DNA of 64,000 bases from Actinomadura chibensis NBRC 106107 (GTDB lineage: Bacteria; Actinomycetota; Actinomycetes; Streptosporangiales; Streptosporangiaceae), in the NCBI RefSeq assembly GCF_001552135.1, contig NZ_BCQP01000010.1, forward strand, positions 62,001 to 126,000. The letters are read 5' to 3'. Below, one piece after another: positions 1 through 8,336 of this stretch. The position numbers and the translations under genes are program-made. The notes below the pieces were generated by a model, which worked only from the letters and a program-made list of their open reading frames with translations, made no database searches and had not been told where the DNA came from. Position 1 is the stretch's first letter. Every line of letters starts with the position of its first letter.

Positions 1-114
1 GTGCGGTTCGAGGTGCTCGGCGATACGGCGTCGGCGCTGCTGGTCGGCCTGGCCTTCGTGGCCGCCTTCGTGGTCAGCGTGGCGATCGACGCCCGCGCGC
101 ACCATGACCGGTGA
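1..114 (+). CDS. C-terminal end of a membrane protein (partial)
   Basis: An open frame runs in from the left edge and ends in TGA. The 37 visible residues are mostly one hydrophobic helix (about residues 10-29) followed by a short polar tail (AIDARAHHDR), so this is the end of a membrane protein. The GTG at base 1 does not prove a start because the gene may begin outside the window. It converges on the ChrB-like gene. A chromate permease is a common partner of ChrB proteins, but too little sequence is visible to say. Confidence 0.4.
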   Translation: MRFEVLGDTASALLVGLAFVAAFVVSVAIDARAHHDR

Positions 115-135
115 GCGCGGGCCGGTGACCGGACG

Positions 136-720
136 TCACGGCGGGTCGGTGACCGTCCGCTCGTAGACGTCGGTTTCGAACTCTTCGAGGAGTCGCTCGC
201 AGTCGGAGACCCTGGCGCGGGCGGCCTCGCGGCCGTCCGCCGACATCCAGTCGCGCTCCTCGACCCGGGCGAGCCACCGGCGGAGCTTCTCCAGGTCCTG
301 GCGGATCTCCTCGGCCTCCTCGAAGGTGTAGTTCTCCCGGAAGCGCTCGAACTCGATCTCCTTGAAGAACTTCGTCTCGCACTCCTCGATGATCTCCGCG
401 TACTCCTTCGACGACTGGCCGCGGAAGCCCTCGACGAACTGCTCGCGCACGTCGGGCTCCACGTCCCGCAGCACGAGGAAGATGCTCGATCCGCCGAGTT
501 CGTCGATGCGGTCGCGGGTCTGGCGGAGCCGGTCGCGCAGGCCGCCCCGGTCGGGCAGGACGCAGACCGCCTGCTGGACGTACAGCCCGCCCAGCCGCTT
601 CAGCTCACGCCAGACCGCCACCCTGGCGCGCGACGAGCCGCTCGGCACGCGATAGATCAGCATCAGCCACGACTCGCCGCTCGGATCGTCGGCGGCGGGC
701 ACGCCGGGTTCGTCGGACAC
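136..720 (-). CDS. ChrB-type chromate resistance/regulatory protein
   Basis: About 194 residues. The N-terminal block WLMLIYRVPSGSSRARVAVW, then a segment on a single protein lining up as QQAVCVLPD, is the signature of the ChrB N-terminal domain; the rest is acidic and helical (residues about 80-190). ChrB proteins regulate or assist chromate efflux. I chose the GTG at 718-720, giving VSDEPGVPAAD directly before the conserved block. The frame stays open to 873, but the extra residues are Arg-rich and look non-coding. The ribosome-binding site is poor (GAGGG one base from GTG), so the start is uncertain. No intact chrA is visible. Confidence 0.8.
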   Translation of the reverse strand: MSDEPGVPAADDPSGESWLMLIYRVPSGSSRARVAVWRELKRLGGLYVQQAVCVLPDRGGLRDRLRQTRDRIDELGGSSIFLVLRDVEPDVREQFVEGFRGQSSKEYAEIIEECETKFFKEIEFERFRENYTFEEAEEIRQDLEKLRRWLARVEERDWMSADGREAARARVSDCERLLEEFETDVYERTVTDPP

Positions 721-906
721 GCCCTCAGGGTAACGGCAGTGATCCCGCGCCGGTCCGGCGCGCCGCCGCTCCCAGCGGCGCCGCGCGCGGTTCGACCGAG
801 GAAATCGCGCAAGCGTCGAATCGGATCTGGCGATGTTCTCTCTTTGCCCCGTGGGCCCATTGTTGGGCGTCAAGGAATGATCTTTGGAAGCGACGGTATC
901 GCCAGG

Positions 907-957
907 TCAAGTTAGCCTTGCCTTTGTTGGGCATCGGCTCAGGATAGGCATTCCTTC
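907..957 (+). promoter_or_regulatory. Two iron-box-like (IdeR/DmdR) sites upstream of the VIT1 gene
   Basis: Compared with the actinobacterial iron box TTAGGTTAGSCTAACCTAA, bases 907-925 match at 13 of 19 positions, around TTAGCCT, and bases 939-957 match at 12 of 19, around AGG-TAGGC...CCT. They lie 60-110 bases before the ATG of an iron transporter. The matches were counted by eye. IdeR control is inferred; activation under iron excess would be the usual logic for an iron storage or export gene. Confidence 0.45.
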
Positions 958-1017
958 GTTGCGAGTCCGGTGTGATTTCTATATTTTCGACTCAGCTTCT
1001 ATTGAGCGGAGGAATTC

Positions 1018-1740
1018 ATGGCGATCGACGTTGCCGTGCCCTATACGCCCGAGCATCATCACGGTCACCGCGATGTCACCGGGGGCTGGCTGCGGCCCGC
1101 CGTGTTCGGGGCGATGGACGGTCTCGTCTCCAACTTCGCCCTGATCGCCGGTGTCGTGGGGGCGTCGGGGACGGGCCGCGCGGCCGTGCTCGCCGGGGTC
1201 GCCGGGCTGGTCGCCGGCGCCTGCTCGATGGCGGCCGGGGAGTACACGTCGGTGAGGTCGCAGACGGAGTTGATGCGCGCGGAGATCGCGGTGGAGCGGC
1301 GCGAGCTCGGCCGCAATCCGGACGGCGAGCGGGACGAGTTGGCGGCCCTGTACCACACCCGCGGACTGGACGCGGACCTCGCGCGCCAGGTGGCCGAGAG
1401 CCTGTCGGCCGACCCTGAGCAGGCCTTGCGCGTCCACGTCCGGGAGGAGTTGGGGGTCGATCCCGACGACCTGCCCTCCCCGTTCATCGCCGCTGGGTCG
1501 TCGTTCTGCGCGTTCGCCCTCGGCGCGCTGGTGCCGATCGCGCCGTTCCTGTTCGGGGCGTCGGGCCTGGTGGTGCCGCTCGTGGTGAGCCTGCTCTCGC
1601 TGCTCGGGTTCGGCGCGGCGGTGGCGCGGATGACGGCGCGGCCCTGGTGGCTGGGCGGTGCGCGGCAGCTCGTCCTCGGAGTCGCCGCCGCCGTCGTCAC
1701 GTTCGGCGTCGGCAGTCTGCTGAACGTCACGATCTCCTAG
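1018..1740 (+). CDS. VIT1/CCC1-family iron/manganese transporter
   Basis: 240 residues, normal for the family. The N-terminal His-rich segment (HHHGH) is followed by the first membrane segment with the signature GAMDGLVSNFALIAGVVGA. Next come the glutamate-rich cytosolic metal-binding stretch (MAAGEYTSVRSQTELMRAEI and following) and three more membrane segments at about residues 155-240. The family moves Fe2+ or Mn2+ out of the cytosol. The start is fixed by GGAGG six bases before ATG. It is a single-gene unit closed by a strong terminator, and the iron-box-like sites upstream fit a role in iron detoxification. Confidence 0.93.
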   Translation: MAIDVAVPYTPEHHHGHRDVTGGWLRPAVFGAMDGLVSNFALIAGVVGASGTGRAAVLAGVAGLVAGACSMAAGEYTSVRSQTELMRAEIAVERRELGRNPDGERDELAALYHTRGLDADLARQVAESLSADPEQALRVHVREELGVDPDDLPSPFIAAGSSFCAFALGALVPIAPFLFGASGLVVPLVVSLLSLLGFGAAVARMTARPWWLGGARQLVLGVAAAVVTFGVGSLLNVTIS

Positions 1741-1751
1741 CCGGAAGCTCT

Positions 1752-1793
1752 CAAAGGTGCCTGGTGGGCGGCGACGCCCACCAGGCACCTTTG
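1752..1793. terminator. Bidirectional rho-independent-type terminator
   Basis: A perfect 19-bp stem (1752-1770 with 1775-1793) and a GCGA loop lie between the convergent iron transporter and FhuF-like genes. The stem starts CAAAGG and ends CCTTTG, so short A/T runs flank it on both strands. Confidence 0.8.
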
Positions 1794-1811
1794 TTCGACG
1801 GCGCCATTTCT

Positions 1812-2498
1812 TCAGGAACGCCCGGAACCCCGCCCCGGCAGGTTGCAGTCGTCGCAGCGCTCCCCTCCCGGCACCCGGATGTAAAGGCAGCACGCGTGCC
1901 GCTGAAAGGTGAGCCGGCCGTCCTCGACGGCCAGCGTCCCCCGGCCTTCGAGCGGTGAGCCGGGCAGGCCGTGGAAGGCGCGCGCGAGCGCCCGCACCCG
2001 TTCCGGGTCCGCGATCCGCTCGGTCTCGACCCAGCCGCTCGCGACGGCCGCGGCGGCGTTGCTCCACAGCCAGCCGAGCCCGGCGCCGAGACGCCGCCGG
2101 AGCGTGGCCACCAGCGGGCGGCAGTGCTGCTCGACGAGCTGCTCGTGCAGGCGCGCGACCAACTCCCGGTCACTTCCGCCGGCGGGCGTGGCCACCCGCA
2201 GCAGGACCGCCCGGGGACGCCCGCCGTCGAACGTCATCAGCAGGTTCCCCGGGGTCAGCGCGGGCGCCCGCCCGTCCCGCGCGAGTGCCGCCGTCCCCGC
2301 GCAGGCCAGTCGCGACAGGTAGCCCTTGAGCAGGAACGAGGCGCCGAGCAGCGGGTCGTCGGTGCCGTGCCCGCGACCCGCCGCCGCGGCCAGCCGGTCC
2401 AGCGCCGGGCCCCCTTCGATGATCTCGCGGACGGGCACGGCGCCGGCGCAGTTGCCCGCCATGACCGGTTCCGTGGCGAACCAGGGGTCCAGGGTCAT
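1812..2498 (-). CDS. FhuF-like ferric-siderophore reductase with C-terminal 2Fe-2S site
   Basis: 228 residues. The C-terminus carries the cysteine pattern of FhuF proteins: CC at 203-204, then C215 and C218 (CCLYI ... CDDC), which bind a 2Fe-2S cluster. These cytosolic proteins reduce Fe(III) in an imported siderophore to release iron. The ATG at 2496-2498 overlaps the permease stop (ATGA), so it is translationally coupled and is the last gene of the siderophore operon. This start removes a long Arg/Pro-rich upstream extension that is an off-frame shadow of the permease gene. Confidence 0.87.
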   Translation of the reverse strand: MTLDPWFATEPVMAGNCAGAVPVREIIEGGPALDRLAAAAGRGHGTDDPLLGASFLLKGYLSRLACAGTAALARDGRAPALTPGNLLMTFDGGRPRAVLLRVATPAGGSDRELVARLHEQLVEQHCRPLVATLRRRLGAGLGWLWSNAAAAVASGWVETERIADPERVRALARAFHGLPGSPLEGRGTLAVEDGRLTFQRHACCLYIRVPGGERCDDCNLPGRGSGRS

Positions 2499-4516
2499 CG
2501 CCGGGTCCTCCACAGCAGCCAGATGAAGAACGGCGTGCCGACCAGGGCCGTGATGACGCCGGAGGGAATCTCCTTCGGCGACAGCGCCGTGCGCCCCACG
2601 AGGTCCGCGGCCACGACGACCAGCGCGCCGATCAGCGCCGCGAGGGGGAGCAGCCGCCGCGTCCGGCCGCCGCCCAGCAGCCGGGCGATGTGCGGCGCCA
2701 CGAGGCCGACGAAGGCCATCGCGCCGACCACCGCCACGGCCGTGGCCGCCAGCGCGACCGCGAGGGCGAGCAGCCCGAGCCGGACGCGCTCCAGCCGCAT
2801 GCCGAGGCCCCGCATCGCGGCGTCCCCCAGCGGGAACAAGTCGAGCTGGCGGCCGCCGACCCAGGCCAGCGGCACCAGGACCGCGATCCACGGCAGCAGG
2901 TGCAGCAGGTCGGCCCACGACCGCGCGTAGGTGCTGCCCGTGAGCCAGACGAGCGCCTGGCTGAGCTGGAGCTGCGAGTCGATCACGATGAGGCTGACGA
3001 TGCCCGTCCCGGCCGCGGAGAACCCGACGCCGACGAGCGCCAGCCGCGCCGGCGCGACCCCGCCGGACTGCCACGCGCAGGCGTAGGCCACGGCGAACAG
3101 CAGCACCCCGCCGGTGAAGGCCGCCACCGGCAGCAGCGCGATCGGCAGCGCCGGGAACACCAGCAGCACGCCCAGCGCGCCGATCGTCGCGCCCGGCATC
3201 ACGCCGACGAGCGCGGGCTCCCCGAGCGGGTTGCGCAGCACCCCCTGGAGGATCACGCCGCTCGCGGCCAGCGCCGCGCCCGCCGCCAGCGCCACCAGCG
3301 TGCGCGGCGCCCGCATGTGCCACAGGACGAAGTCGCTCAGCTCCGACAGCGGCGTGTCTCCGATCAGCAGGGACGCCGTGACCACGGCGGCGAGCGCGGC
3401 CGCCGCCAGCGTGACGGTGGCCCCGTACCGGAGGGCGGGCCGCCGCGAGCGGGTGCGGTCCGCCGTCGCCGACTCGTCGATCTGGCCGCCGACCGAGCGG
3501 CGCGCCAGCCAGACGAGGAACGGCAGCCCGAGGACGGCCGTCACCACCCCCGCGGGGACCTCCTGCACGTTGCTGCCGAACAGCCGCGCGATGTCGTCGG
3601 ACGCGAGCACGATCACCGCGCCCCACAGCGCCGAGGCGGGCAGCAGCAGGACGTGCCGGCGCAGCCCGCTCAGCCGGGCGATGTGCGGCGCCATCAGCCC
3701 GACGAACCCGATCGGGCCGGCGAGGCTCACCGCGATCGAGCCGAGCGCGACGGCCGCGACCCACGACACCACGCGGATCAGCCCGACGCGCTGGCCGAGC
3801 GAGCGCGCGGTCGTGTCGCCGAGCGCGAGGACGTCCAGCGGCCTGGACAGCCCGAGCGCGAGCACCACCCCGGCCACGGTCAGCGGGCCGGTGAGCCGGA
3901 CGTCGTCCCAGCCGTCCTGGACGATCGTGCCCTGCCCCCAGAAGAACAGCCCGGCGGTCTCGACGTCGTGCAGCAGTTGCAGCCCGCCCGACGCCGCCGC
4001 CAGCATCAGCGTCACGGCCACGCCCGACAGCGCGAGCCGCAGCGGCGTCGGGCGCACGCTGGCGGCTACGGTGTAGACCAGCGCCGAGGTCGCGAGCCCG
4101 CCCGCCAGCGCGATCGCGATCGTCGGCACCCCGGGCAGGCTCGGCAGGTACAGCGCCGCGAGGACCGCGGCGAGGAACGCCCCGGCGTTCACGCCCAGGA
4201 TGTCGGGCGACCCGAGCGGGTTGCGGGTGACGGACTGGAACAGCGCGCCGGACACGCCGAGCCCCGCCCCGACGACGAGGGCCGCGGCCACGCGCGGCAG
4301 CCGGACCTGCCGGACGAGGACGTCCTCCCCGCCTCCGTCCGGCGCGAACACGGCGCCGAGCACGGCGTGGACGGACAGCCCGGACGCGCCCTCGACGAGG
4401 TTCCAGACGGCCGCGGCGGCCAGCAGCGCCAGCCCGAGGCCGAACAGGAGGGCGGGCTTCGGGACGGCGAGACGCCCGGTGCCGGCGACACGGCCCGGGG
4501 CGGGTGCCACGCTCAC
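2495..4516 (-). CDS. Fused double FecCD-type siderophore ABC transporter permease
   Basis: 673 residues, twice the usual length of a FecCD permease and organised like FhuB. Each half has the family pattern: RxPR near its start (RQVRLPRVAAAL; HMRAPRTLVALA), a GxxxQxxxRNPLGxPxxLG motif (GALFQSVTRNPLGSPDILG; GVILQGVLRNPLGEPALVG) and a late GFVGLMAPHIAR or AFVGLVAPHIAR coupling loop. About 18-20 membrane helices are expected. The GTG at 4514-4516 overlaps the upstream stop (GTGA). One polypeptide supplies the whole membrane channel, so no second permease gene is needed. Confidence 0.95.
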   Translation of the reverse strand: MSVAPAPGRVAGTGRLAVPKPALLFGLGLALLAAAAVWNLVEGASGLSVHAVLGAVFAPDGGGEDVLVRQVRLPRVAAALVVGAGLGVSGALFQSVTRNPLGSPDILGVNAGAFLAAVLAALYLPSLPGVPTIAIALAGGLATSALVYTVAASVRPTPLRLALSGVAVTLMLAAASGGLQLLHDVETAGLFFWGQGTIVQDGWDDVRLTGPLTVAGVVLALGLSRPLDVLALGDTTARSLGQRVGLIRVVSWVAAVALGSIAVSLAGPIGFVGLMAPHIARLSGLRRHVLLLPASALWGAVIVLASDDIARLFGSNVQEVPAGVVTAVLGLPFLVWLARRSVGGQIDESATADRTRSRRPALRYGATVTLAAAALAAVVTASLLIGDTPLSELSDFVLWHMRAPRTLVALAAGAALAASGVILQGVLRNPLGEPALVGVMPGATIGALGVLLVFPALPIALLPVAAFTGGVLLFAVAYACAWQSGGVAPARLALVGVGFSAAGTGIVSLIVIDSQLQLSQALVWLTGSTYARSWADLLHLLPWIAVLVPLAWVGGRQLDLFPLGDAAMRGLGMRLERVRLGLLALAVALAATAVAVVGAMAFVGLVAPHIARLLGGGRTRRLLPLAALIGALVVVAADLVGRTALSPKEIPSGVITALVGTPFFIWLLWRTRR

Positions 4517-5508
4517 CGCGCGAGCCCGTCCGCCACCTGGGCGGCGAGGCGCTCGGCGCTGAGCGGCCCCCCGTAGAACCACGTGTCGGGGCGCAGCTTG
4601 TGGACCGCGCCGTCCTTGACGAACGGCAGCGACGCCCACGCGGCGTTCGCGGAGATCTTCCCGGCGATCACGTCGTCGTCCGGCTGCACCTGGTAGAAGA
4701 ACGCGGTGCCGGCGGGCGCCTTCGCCAGGCCCTCGACGCCGACCTGGTTGAACCCGTAGCGGTCGAACGTGCCGGTGTAGCCCGGCTTGAGGCCGACCTT
4801 GGCGGCGACGCCCCCGGGCCACGAGTCGCCGAGGAAGATCCACAGCAGCGGCGCGCCCTGGTCGGTGAAGCCCTGCGCCAGCAGGTAGGGCGTCCCGGCC
4901 TTGCCGGCCGTCTGGATCCGCTTCGCCGCCTCGGCGAACGTCCGGTCCATGTGCGTGAGGACCGTCTCGCTCTGCGCGTCGTGCCCGGTCGCCTTGCCGA
5001 GGTCGCGGACCGTCCGGCTCATCCTCGCGAGCGGTTCCTCCGGGTCGGACGCCTTGTCCTTGTACTGCGAGTGGAGGGTCGTCGGGGCGATCTGGGAGAG
5101 CTTCGAGTAGATGCTCTTGTGGCGTTCGAGGTCGCCCACGATCAGATCGGGGCGCAGCGAGGCGATCGCCTCCAGATTCGGCTCCTGGCGCGTTCCAAGG
5201 TCACGTGTCTTGGCGAGCGCCTCGCTCCGCACGCCGACGTATTTCCGGTACTGCTCGATGTCGGTCGCGCCGACCGGCACGACGCCGATCGCGAGGAGCT
5301 CCTCGGTGAACTCCCACTCCAGCGACGCGACGCGGACCGCGGGCCGGTCCAGCTTCGTCGTGCCGGCCGCGTGCCGGATCGTCACCGGACCGCCCGCCGC
5401 GGCCGCCCCCGGCCGCACGCCCGATTCGTCGTCGCCGCAGCCCGCCAGGGCTAGCGACAGGGTCAGGGCCGTACAGGCGCCGATCGTGCGCCATGGTGTC
5501 GGGTTCAT
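4513..5508 (-). CDS. Iron-siderophore ABC transporter substrate-binding lipoprotein
   Basis: 331 residues. An N-terminal signal ends in the lipobox LALAGC (Cys24), so the protein is a membrane-anchored lipoprotein. Two periplasmic-binding-protein lobes of the FepB/FhuD type follow; typical segments are RVASLEWEFTEELLAIGVVP, EAIASLRPDLIVGD and the late VHKLRPDTWFYGG. It captures ferric siderophore for the adjacent permease. The ATG at 5506-5508 overlaps the ATPase stop and its own stop overlaps the permease GTG, so all three transporter parts are translationally coupled. Confidence 0.93.
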   Translation of the reverse strand: MNPTPWRTIGACTALTLSLALAGCGDDESGVRPGAAAAGGPVTIRHAAGTTKLDRPAVRVASLEWEFTEELLAIGVVPVGATDIEQYRKYVGVRSEALAKTRDLGTRQEPNLEAIASLRPDLIVGDLERHKSIYSKLSQIAPTTLHSQYKDKASDPEEPLARMSRTVRDLGKATGHDAQSETVLTHMDRTFAEAAKRIQTAGKAGTPYLLAQGFTDQGAPLLWIFLGDSWPGGVAAKVGLKPGYTGTFDRYGFNQVGVEGLAKAPAGTAFFYQVQPDDDVIAGKISANAAWASLPFVKDGAVHKLRPDTWFYGGPLSAERLAAQVADGLAR

Positions 5509-6338
5509 TTCGACGGAGCCTCCTCCAGGACGGCGGCCGTGGGGATGACGGGAATGCAGAGCGGCGCCGTGGACACCGGGTGCTTGAGGATGTGGGCGTC
5601 CAACTCGAAGACGGCCTTGACGTTCTCCGGGGTCATGACGAGCCGGGGGGCGCCCTGCGCCACGACGGAGCCGCGCCGCAGCATGATCAGGTGGTCGCTG
5701 AACTCGGCGGCCTGGTTGAGGTCGTGCAGCACCATGCAGACCGTCAGGCCGTGCCGCCGGTTCAGCTCCCGGACGAGCGACAGCGTCTCGAACTGGTAGC
5801 GGACGTCGAGGAACGTCGTCGGCTCGTCGAGCAGCAGCACCGACGTCCGCTGGGCGAGCGCCATCGCGATCCACGCGCGCTGCCGCTCCCCGCCGGAGAG
5901 GGAGTCGACGGCGCGCTCGGCCAGCCGGGTCAGTCCCGTCGCGCCGAGGGCCCACTCGACGGCCCGGCGGTCCTCCCGCGACGCCGAGCCGAGCAGGCCC
6001 TGATGCGGGTAGCGCCCGTACCCGACGATCTCCCGGACGGTCACCGACGCGGGGATCGCGACCGTCTGCGGCAGCAGGGCCATCTGCCGGGCGATCTCCC
6101 GGGTGGGCTGGTGGGCGATGTCGCGCCCGTTGAGGTGGACGGACCCGTCGGCGGGCTTGAGAATCCTCGCCAGGGTGTTGAGCGCGGTGCTCTTCCCCGA
6201 GCCGTTCGGCCCGACCAGGGTCGTCACCGCGCCCGCGTGGATCGCGATGTCGAGCCCGTCGATGACGCGCGAACCGTCGTACTCGACGGCGAGGCCGCGG
6301 CCTTCGAGCGCGTGCCCGGTCTTCACGCCCCGGTCCAT
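5505..6338 (-). CDS. Siderophore ABC transporter ATPase (FepC/FhuC type)
   Basis: 277 residues. Walker A GPNGSGKST, Q-loop LLPQ, signature LSGGERQ, Walker B VLLLDEPT and switch His (VLHD) are all present. It powers ferric-siderophore import through the fused permease. The start is the ATG at 6336-6338 with GGAGGAGG four bases upstream, which overlaps the hydrolase gene by 16 bases. A GTG four codons later would give a GTGA overlap and is the alternative. Confidence 0.96.
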   Translation of the reverse strand: MDRGVKTGHALEGRGLAVEYDGSRVIDGLDIAIHAGAVTTLVGPNGSGKSTALNTLARILKPADGSVHLNGRDIAHQPTREIARQMALLPQTVAIPASVTVREIVGYGRYPHQGLLGSASREDRRAVEWALGATGLTRLAERAVDSLSGGERQRAWIAMALAQRTSVLLLDEPTTFLDVRYQFETLSLVRELNRRHGLTVCMVLHDLNQAAEFSDHLIMLRRGSVVAQGAPRLVMTPENVKAVFELDAHILKHPVSTAPLCIPVIPTAAVLEEAPSK

Positions 6339-7219
6339 GCCGCCTCCTCCGGGGTCTTCCGGTGGGCCGCGAGCACCTCGCCGAAGAACTCCTTCACCGG
6401 TTCCAGCACCTGGAACCCGTCGTGGACCGCGCCCTCGACGAGGTCGAAGCGCGGGGCGGCGCCGTGCGCCGCGAAGCTGTCGCGCAGGGACCGCAGGCGT
6501 TCCGGGCGAGTGCGGCCGGTGTCGTTGATGCCCTCCCGCCACATGGAGTCGCCGGGGTCGAGCGTGATCTCCCACTCGTCGAGATCCCGGTCGCCGACCA
6601 CCATCTGCACGGGCACCTGGCAGACGGCCCCGATGTCGACCTCCTGGCCGAACTCGTGTTCCACGCCCCCGATGCCGCTCCACCAGGGGCGGTCCGGGTC
6701 GAGGAGGGTGACGACGCCCGGAGCGCCGATCGACGCGCCGAGCAGCCGCCGCGGGTGCAGGTAGAGGAACCGGTGCGTGAAGTGGCCGCCGCCGGAGAAC
6801 CCGTGCAGAAGGAAGCGGTCGCCGTCGACGCGGTAGAGGTCGCGCACCTCGTCGACGATCCCGAGCAGGATGTGGTCGAACCGGATGCCCTTGTAGCGCA
6901 CCCAGTGGTAGTTGTACAGGTCGCGCTGTCCCGGGATGCCCGCGGGCAGCAGCGGGGAGAGCACGATGCAGTCGTTCTCCTCGCCCCAGGCGGCGAACTG
7001 GTCGCGGTAGCCGAGGACGTCGCGCTCGGTGCCGTGCAGCACGACGGCGAGCGGATGGGCGCGGTCGCCGTCGCGCTCGTACGAGGACGGGATGTAGGCG
7101 CACCACGAGCACCGCTGGTCGACGCGCGCGGAGAAGATCGCCGTGTGCCCGAAGTGGTAGTGCGTGAGACGTACCCGATCCTCCCGGGGGTTCGTCACGG
7201 TGCGCTTGGGATCGGCCAT
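6323..7219 (-). CDS. Alpha/beta hydrolase, probable siderophore-pathway esterase/amidase
   Basis: 298 residues. The nucleophile elbow is HGFSGGGHF and an oxyanion-type VLHGTE occurs early; the C-terminal EGAVHDG supplies a plausible catalytic His and GDRDLDEWE an acid. No signal peptide is visible, so it should be cytosolic. It sits inside the siderophore transport operon, between an acyltransferase and the ATPase. By analogy with Fes/IroE-type enzymes it may cleave the imported siderophore, but the sequence does not show its substrate. AGGAAGG about ten bases before the ATG supports the start. Confidence 0.82.
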   Translation of the reverse strand: MADPKRTVTNPREDRVRLTHYHFGHTAIFSARVDQRCSWCAYIPSSYERDGDRAHPLAVVLHGTERDVLGYRDQFAAWGEENDCIVLSPLLPAGIPGQRDLYNYHWVRYKGIRFDHILLGIVDEVRDLYRVDGDRFLLHGFSGGGHFTHRFLYLHPRRLLGASIGAPGVVTLLDPDRPWWSGIGGVEHEFGQEVDIGAVCQVPVQMVVGDRDLDEWEITLDPGDSMWREGINDTGRTRPERLRSLRDSFAAHGAAPRFDLVEGAVHDGFQVLEPVKEFFGEVLAAHRKTPEEAAWTGA

Positions 7220-7244
7220 GCGTCCCTACCTTCCTGCTCGCTGC

Positions 7245-8336
7245 TCATTTGGCGAAGGCGTAGGTGCGGTATGCGGAGTGCGACGGAGGGCCCGGCGCGA
7301 TGTGCATCCGTCCGGCCGACGGTTCGGCGATGACGGACGCGACGGTGCTGAGGTGGGGGTCGGGCCGTTCGCCCGGCAGGCGCGAGAGCGCGTGCGGCAG
7401 CGAACGGTCGCGGGCGACCGCGATGAGCCGGTCGAGGTCGAGGCGGCCGCGGTCCCGGTCGAGCAGCTCCCGGAGCCGCTTCAGGCGGGTCCGGGAGTTC
7501 TCCAGGTCGTCGGGCGTGGCGGCCTCGGCGTCGGTGAGGGCGTCGGCGATGTAGTGGTTGGTGTGGGCCAGGATCCCGCCGTCCGGCTCCAGGCACGCGT
7601 CGCGCTCGACGGTGTTCTCGAAGCTGACGGCGCGGCGGGCGGAGTCCAACATGATCAGGTTGCGGGACGACGCGCGCGGGATCGTCCGCAACAGCGCCGT
7701 CGCGGCCGGGACGTCGCGCTGCCCGAGCGCCGCGCGGGAGAGCAGGTAGCGGGGGAAGCCGCGCCGCCAGCCGTCGCACGACAGGAAGTTGGCGAACACG
7801 CCGAGCCCCCGGTCGTTGATCCCGACGTAGGAGACCTGCCCCGCCGGGGTGTACTGCAGGACGGCGGGCACCCCGGGGGCGTGCAGCTCCAGCACGACGC
7901 CGAGACCCCGGTAGTCGTTCGGCAGGTCGATGTTCTGCGCGATGAACGACCCGTCCCCGGCCGTCGCCCCGGCCGTCGCCACGAACGTCGAGCACTCCGA
8001 GGCGGGCCGGCGCCGCTCGAACAGGTCCGCCACCTCGGCCCGGAGCTGCAGGAGGTACGCGTCCTCCAGCCCGATCCCCGCGCCTTCGGCGACGCCCGTA
8101 ATCTCCTCGTGGAGTCCGGGCGCGTGCCGCCGCACGTGGGGGGCGTACTCGACCGCGGCCCCGGCGGCGTCCGCGGGATCCACGCCGAGGCCCGCCATCC
8201 GCGCCCGGGCCCGCGCGAGGTGCTCGACGACGAGGTCGCGGCACTCCTCGCCGTGCGCGCGGCCGAGGTCGCGGTGGCCGCCGCGGAACCGGTGCCGGGG
8301 CGGCGCGGGGTCAGCGGCGGGCGAGTCCGTCGCCAT
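7245..8336 (-). CDS. C45-family autoproteolytic acyltransferase/amidohydrolase
   Basis: 363 residues. This is an Ntn-hydrolase of the isopenicillin N acyltransferase (C45) family. The site where autocleavage would expose the nucleophile is SECSTF with Cys115, followed by FIAQNIDLPNDY, SYVGINDRGLGVFAN and the late HTNHY, all typical. Family members cut or form amide bonds on small acylated molecules. It overlaps the nitrilase gene by 26 bases, so the two are co-translated. With the nitrilase it gives the transporter operon two amide-bond enzymes, which suggests that the imported ligand is an acyl-amide. Confidence 0.87.
   Translation of the reverse strand: MATDSPAADPAPPRHRFRGGHRDLGRAHGEECRDLVVEHLARARARMAGLGVDPADAAGAAVEYAPHVRRHAPGLHEEITGVAEGAGIGLEDAYLLQLRAEVADLFERRRPASECSTFVATAGATAGDGSFIAQNIDLPNDYRGLGVVLELHAPGVPAVLQYTPAGQVSYVGINDRGLGVFANFLSCDGWRRGFPRYLLSRAALGQRDVPAATALLRTIPRASSRNLIMLDSARRAVSFENTVERDACLEPDGGILAHTNHYIADALTDAEAATPDDLENSRTRLKRLRELLDRDRGRLDLDRLIAVARDRSLPHALSRLPGERPDPHLSTVASVIAEPSAGRMHIAPGPPSHSAYRTYAFAK

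Noticed and set aside
2690..4576. Open frame of about 630 codons opposite the siderophore permease
   Set aside because: Arg/Gln/His-rich shadow; the permease motifs on the minus strand are decisive.
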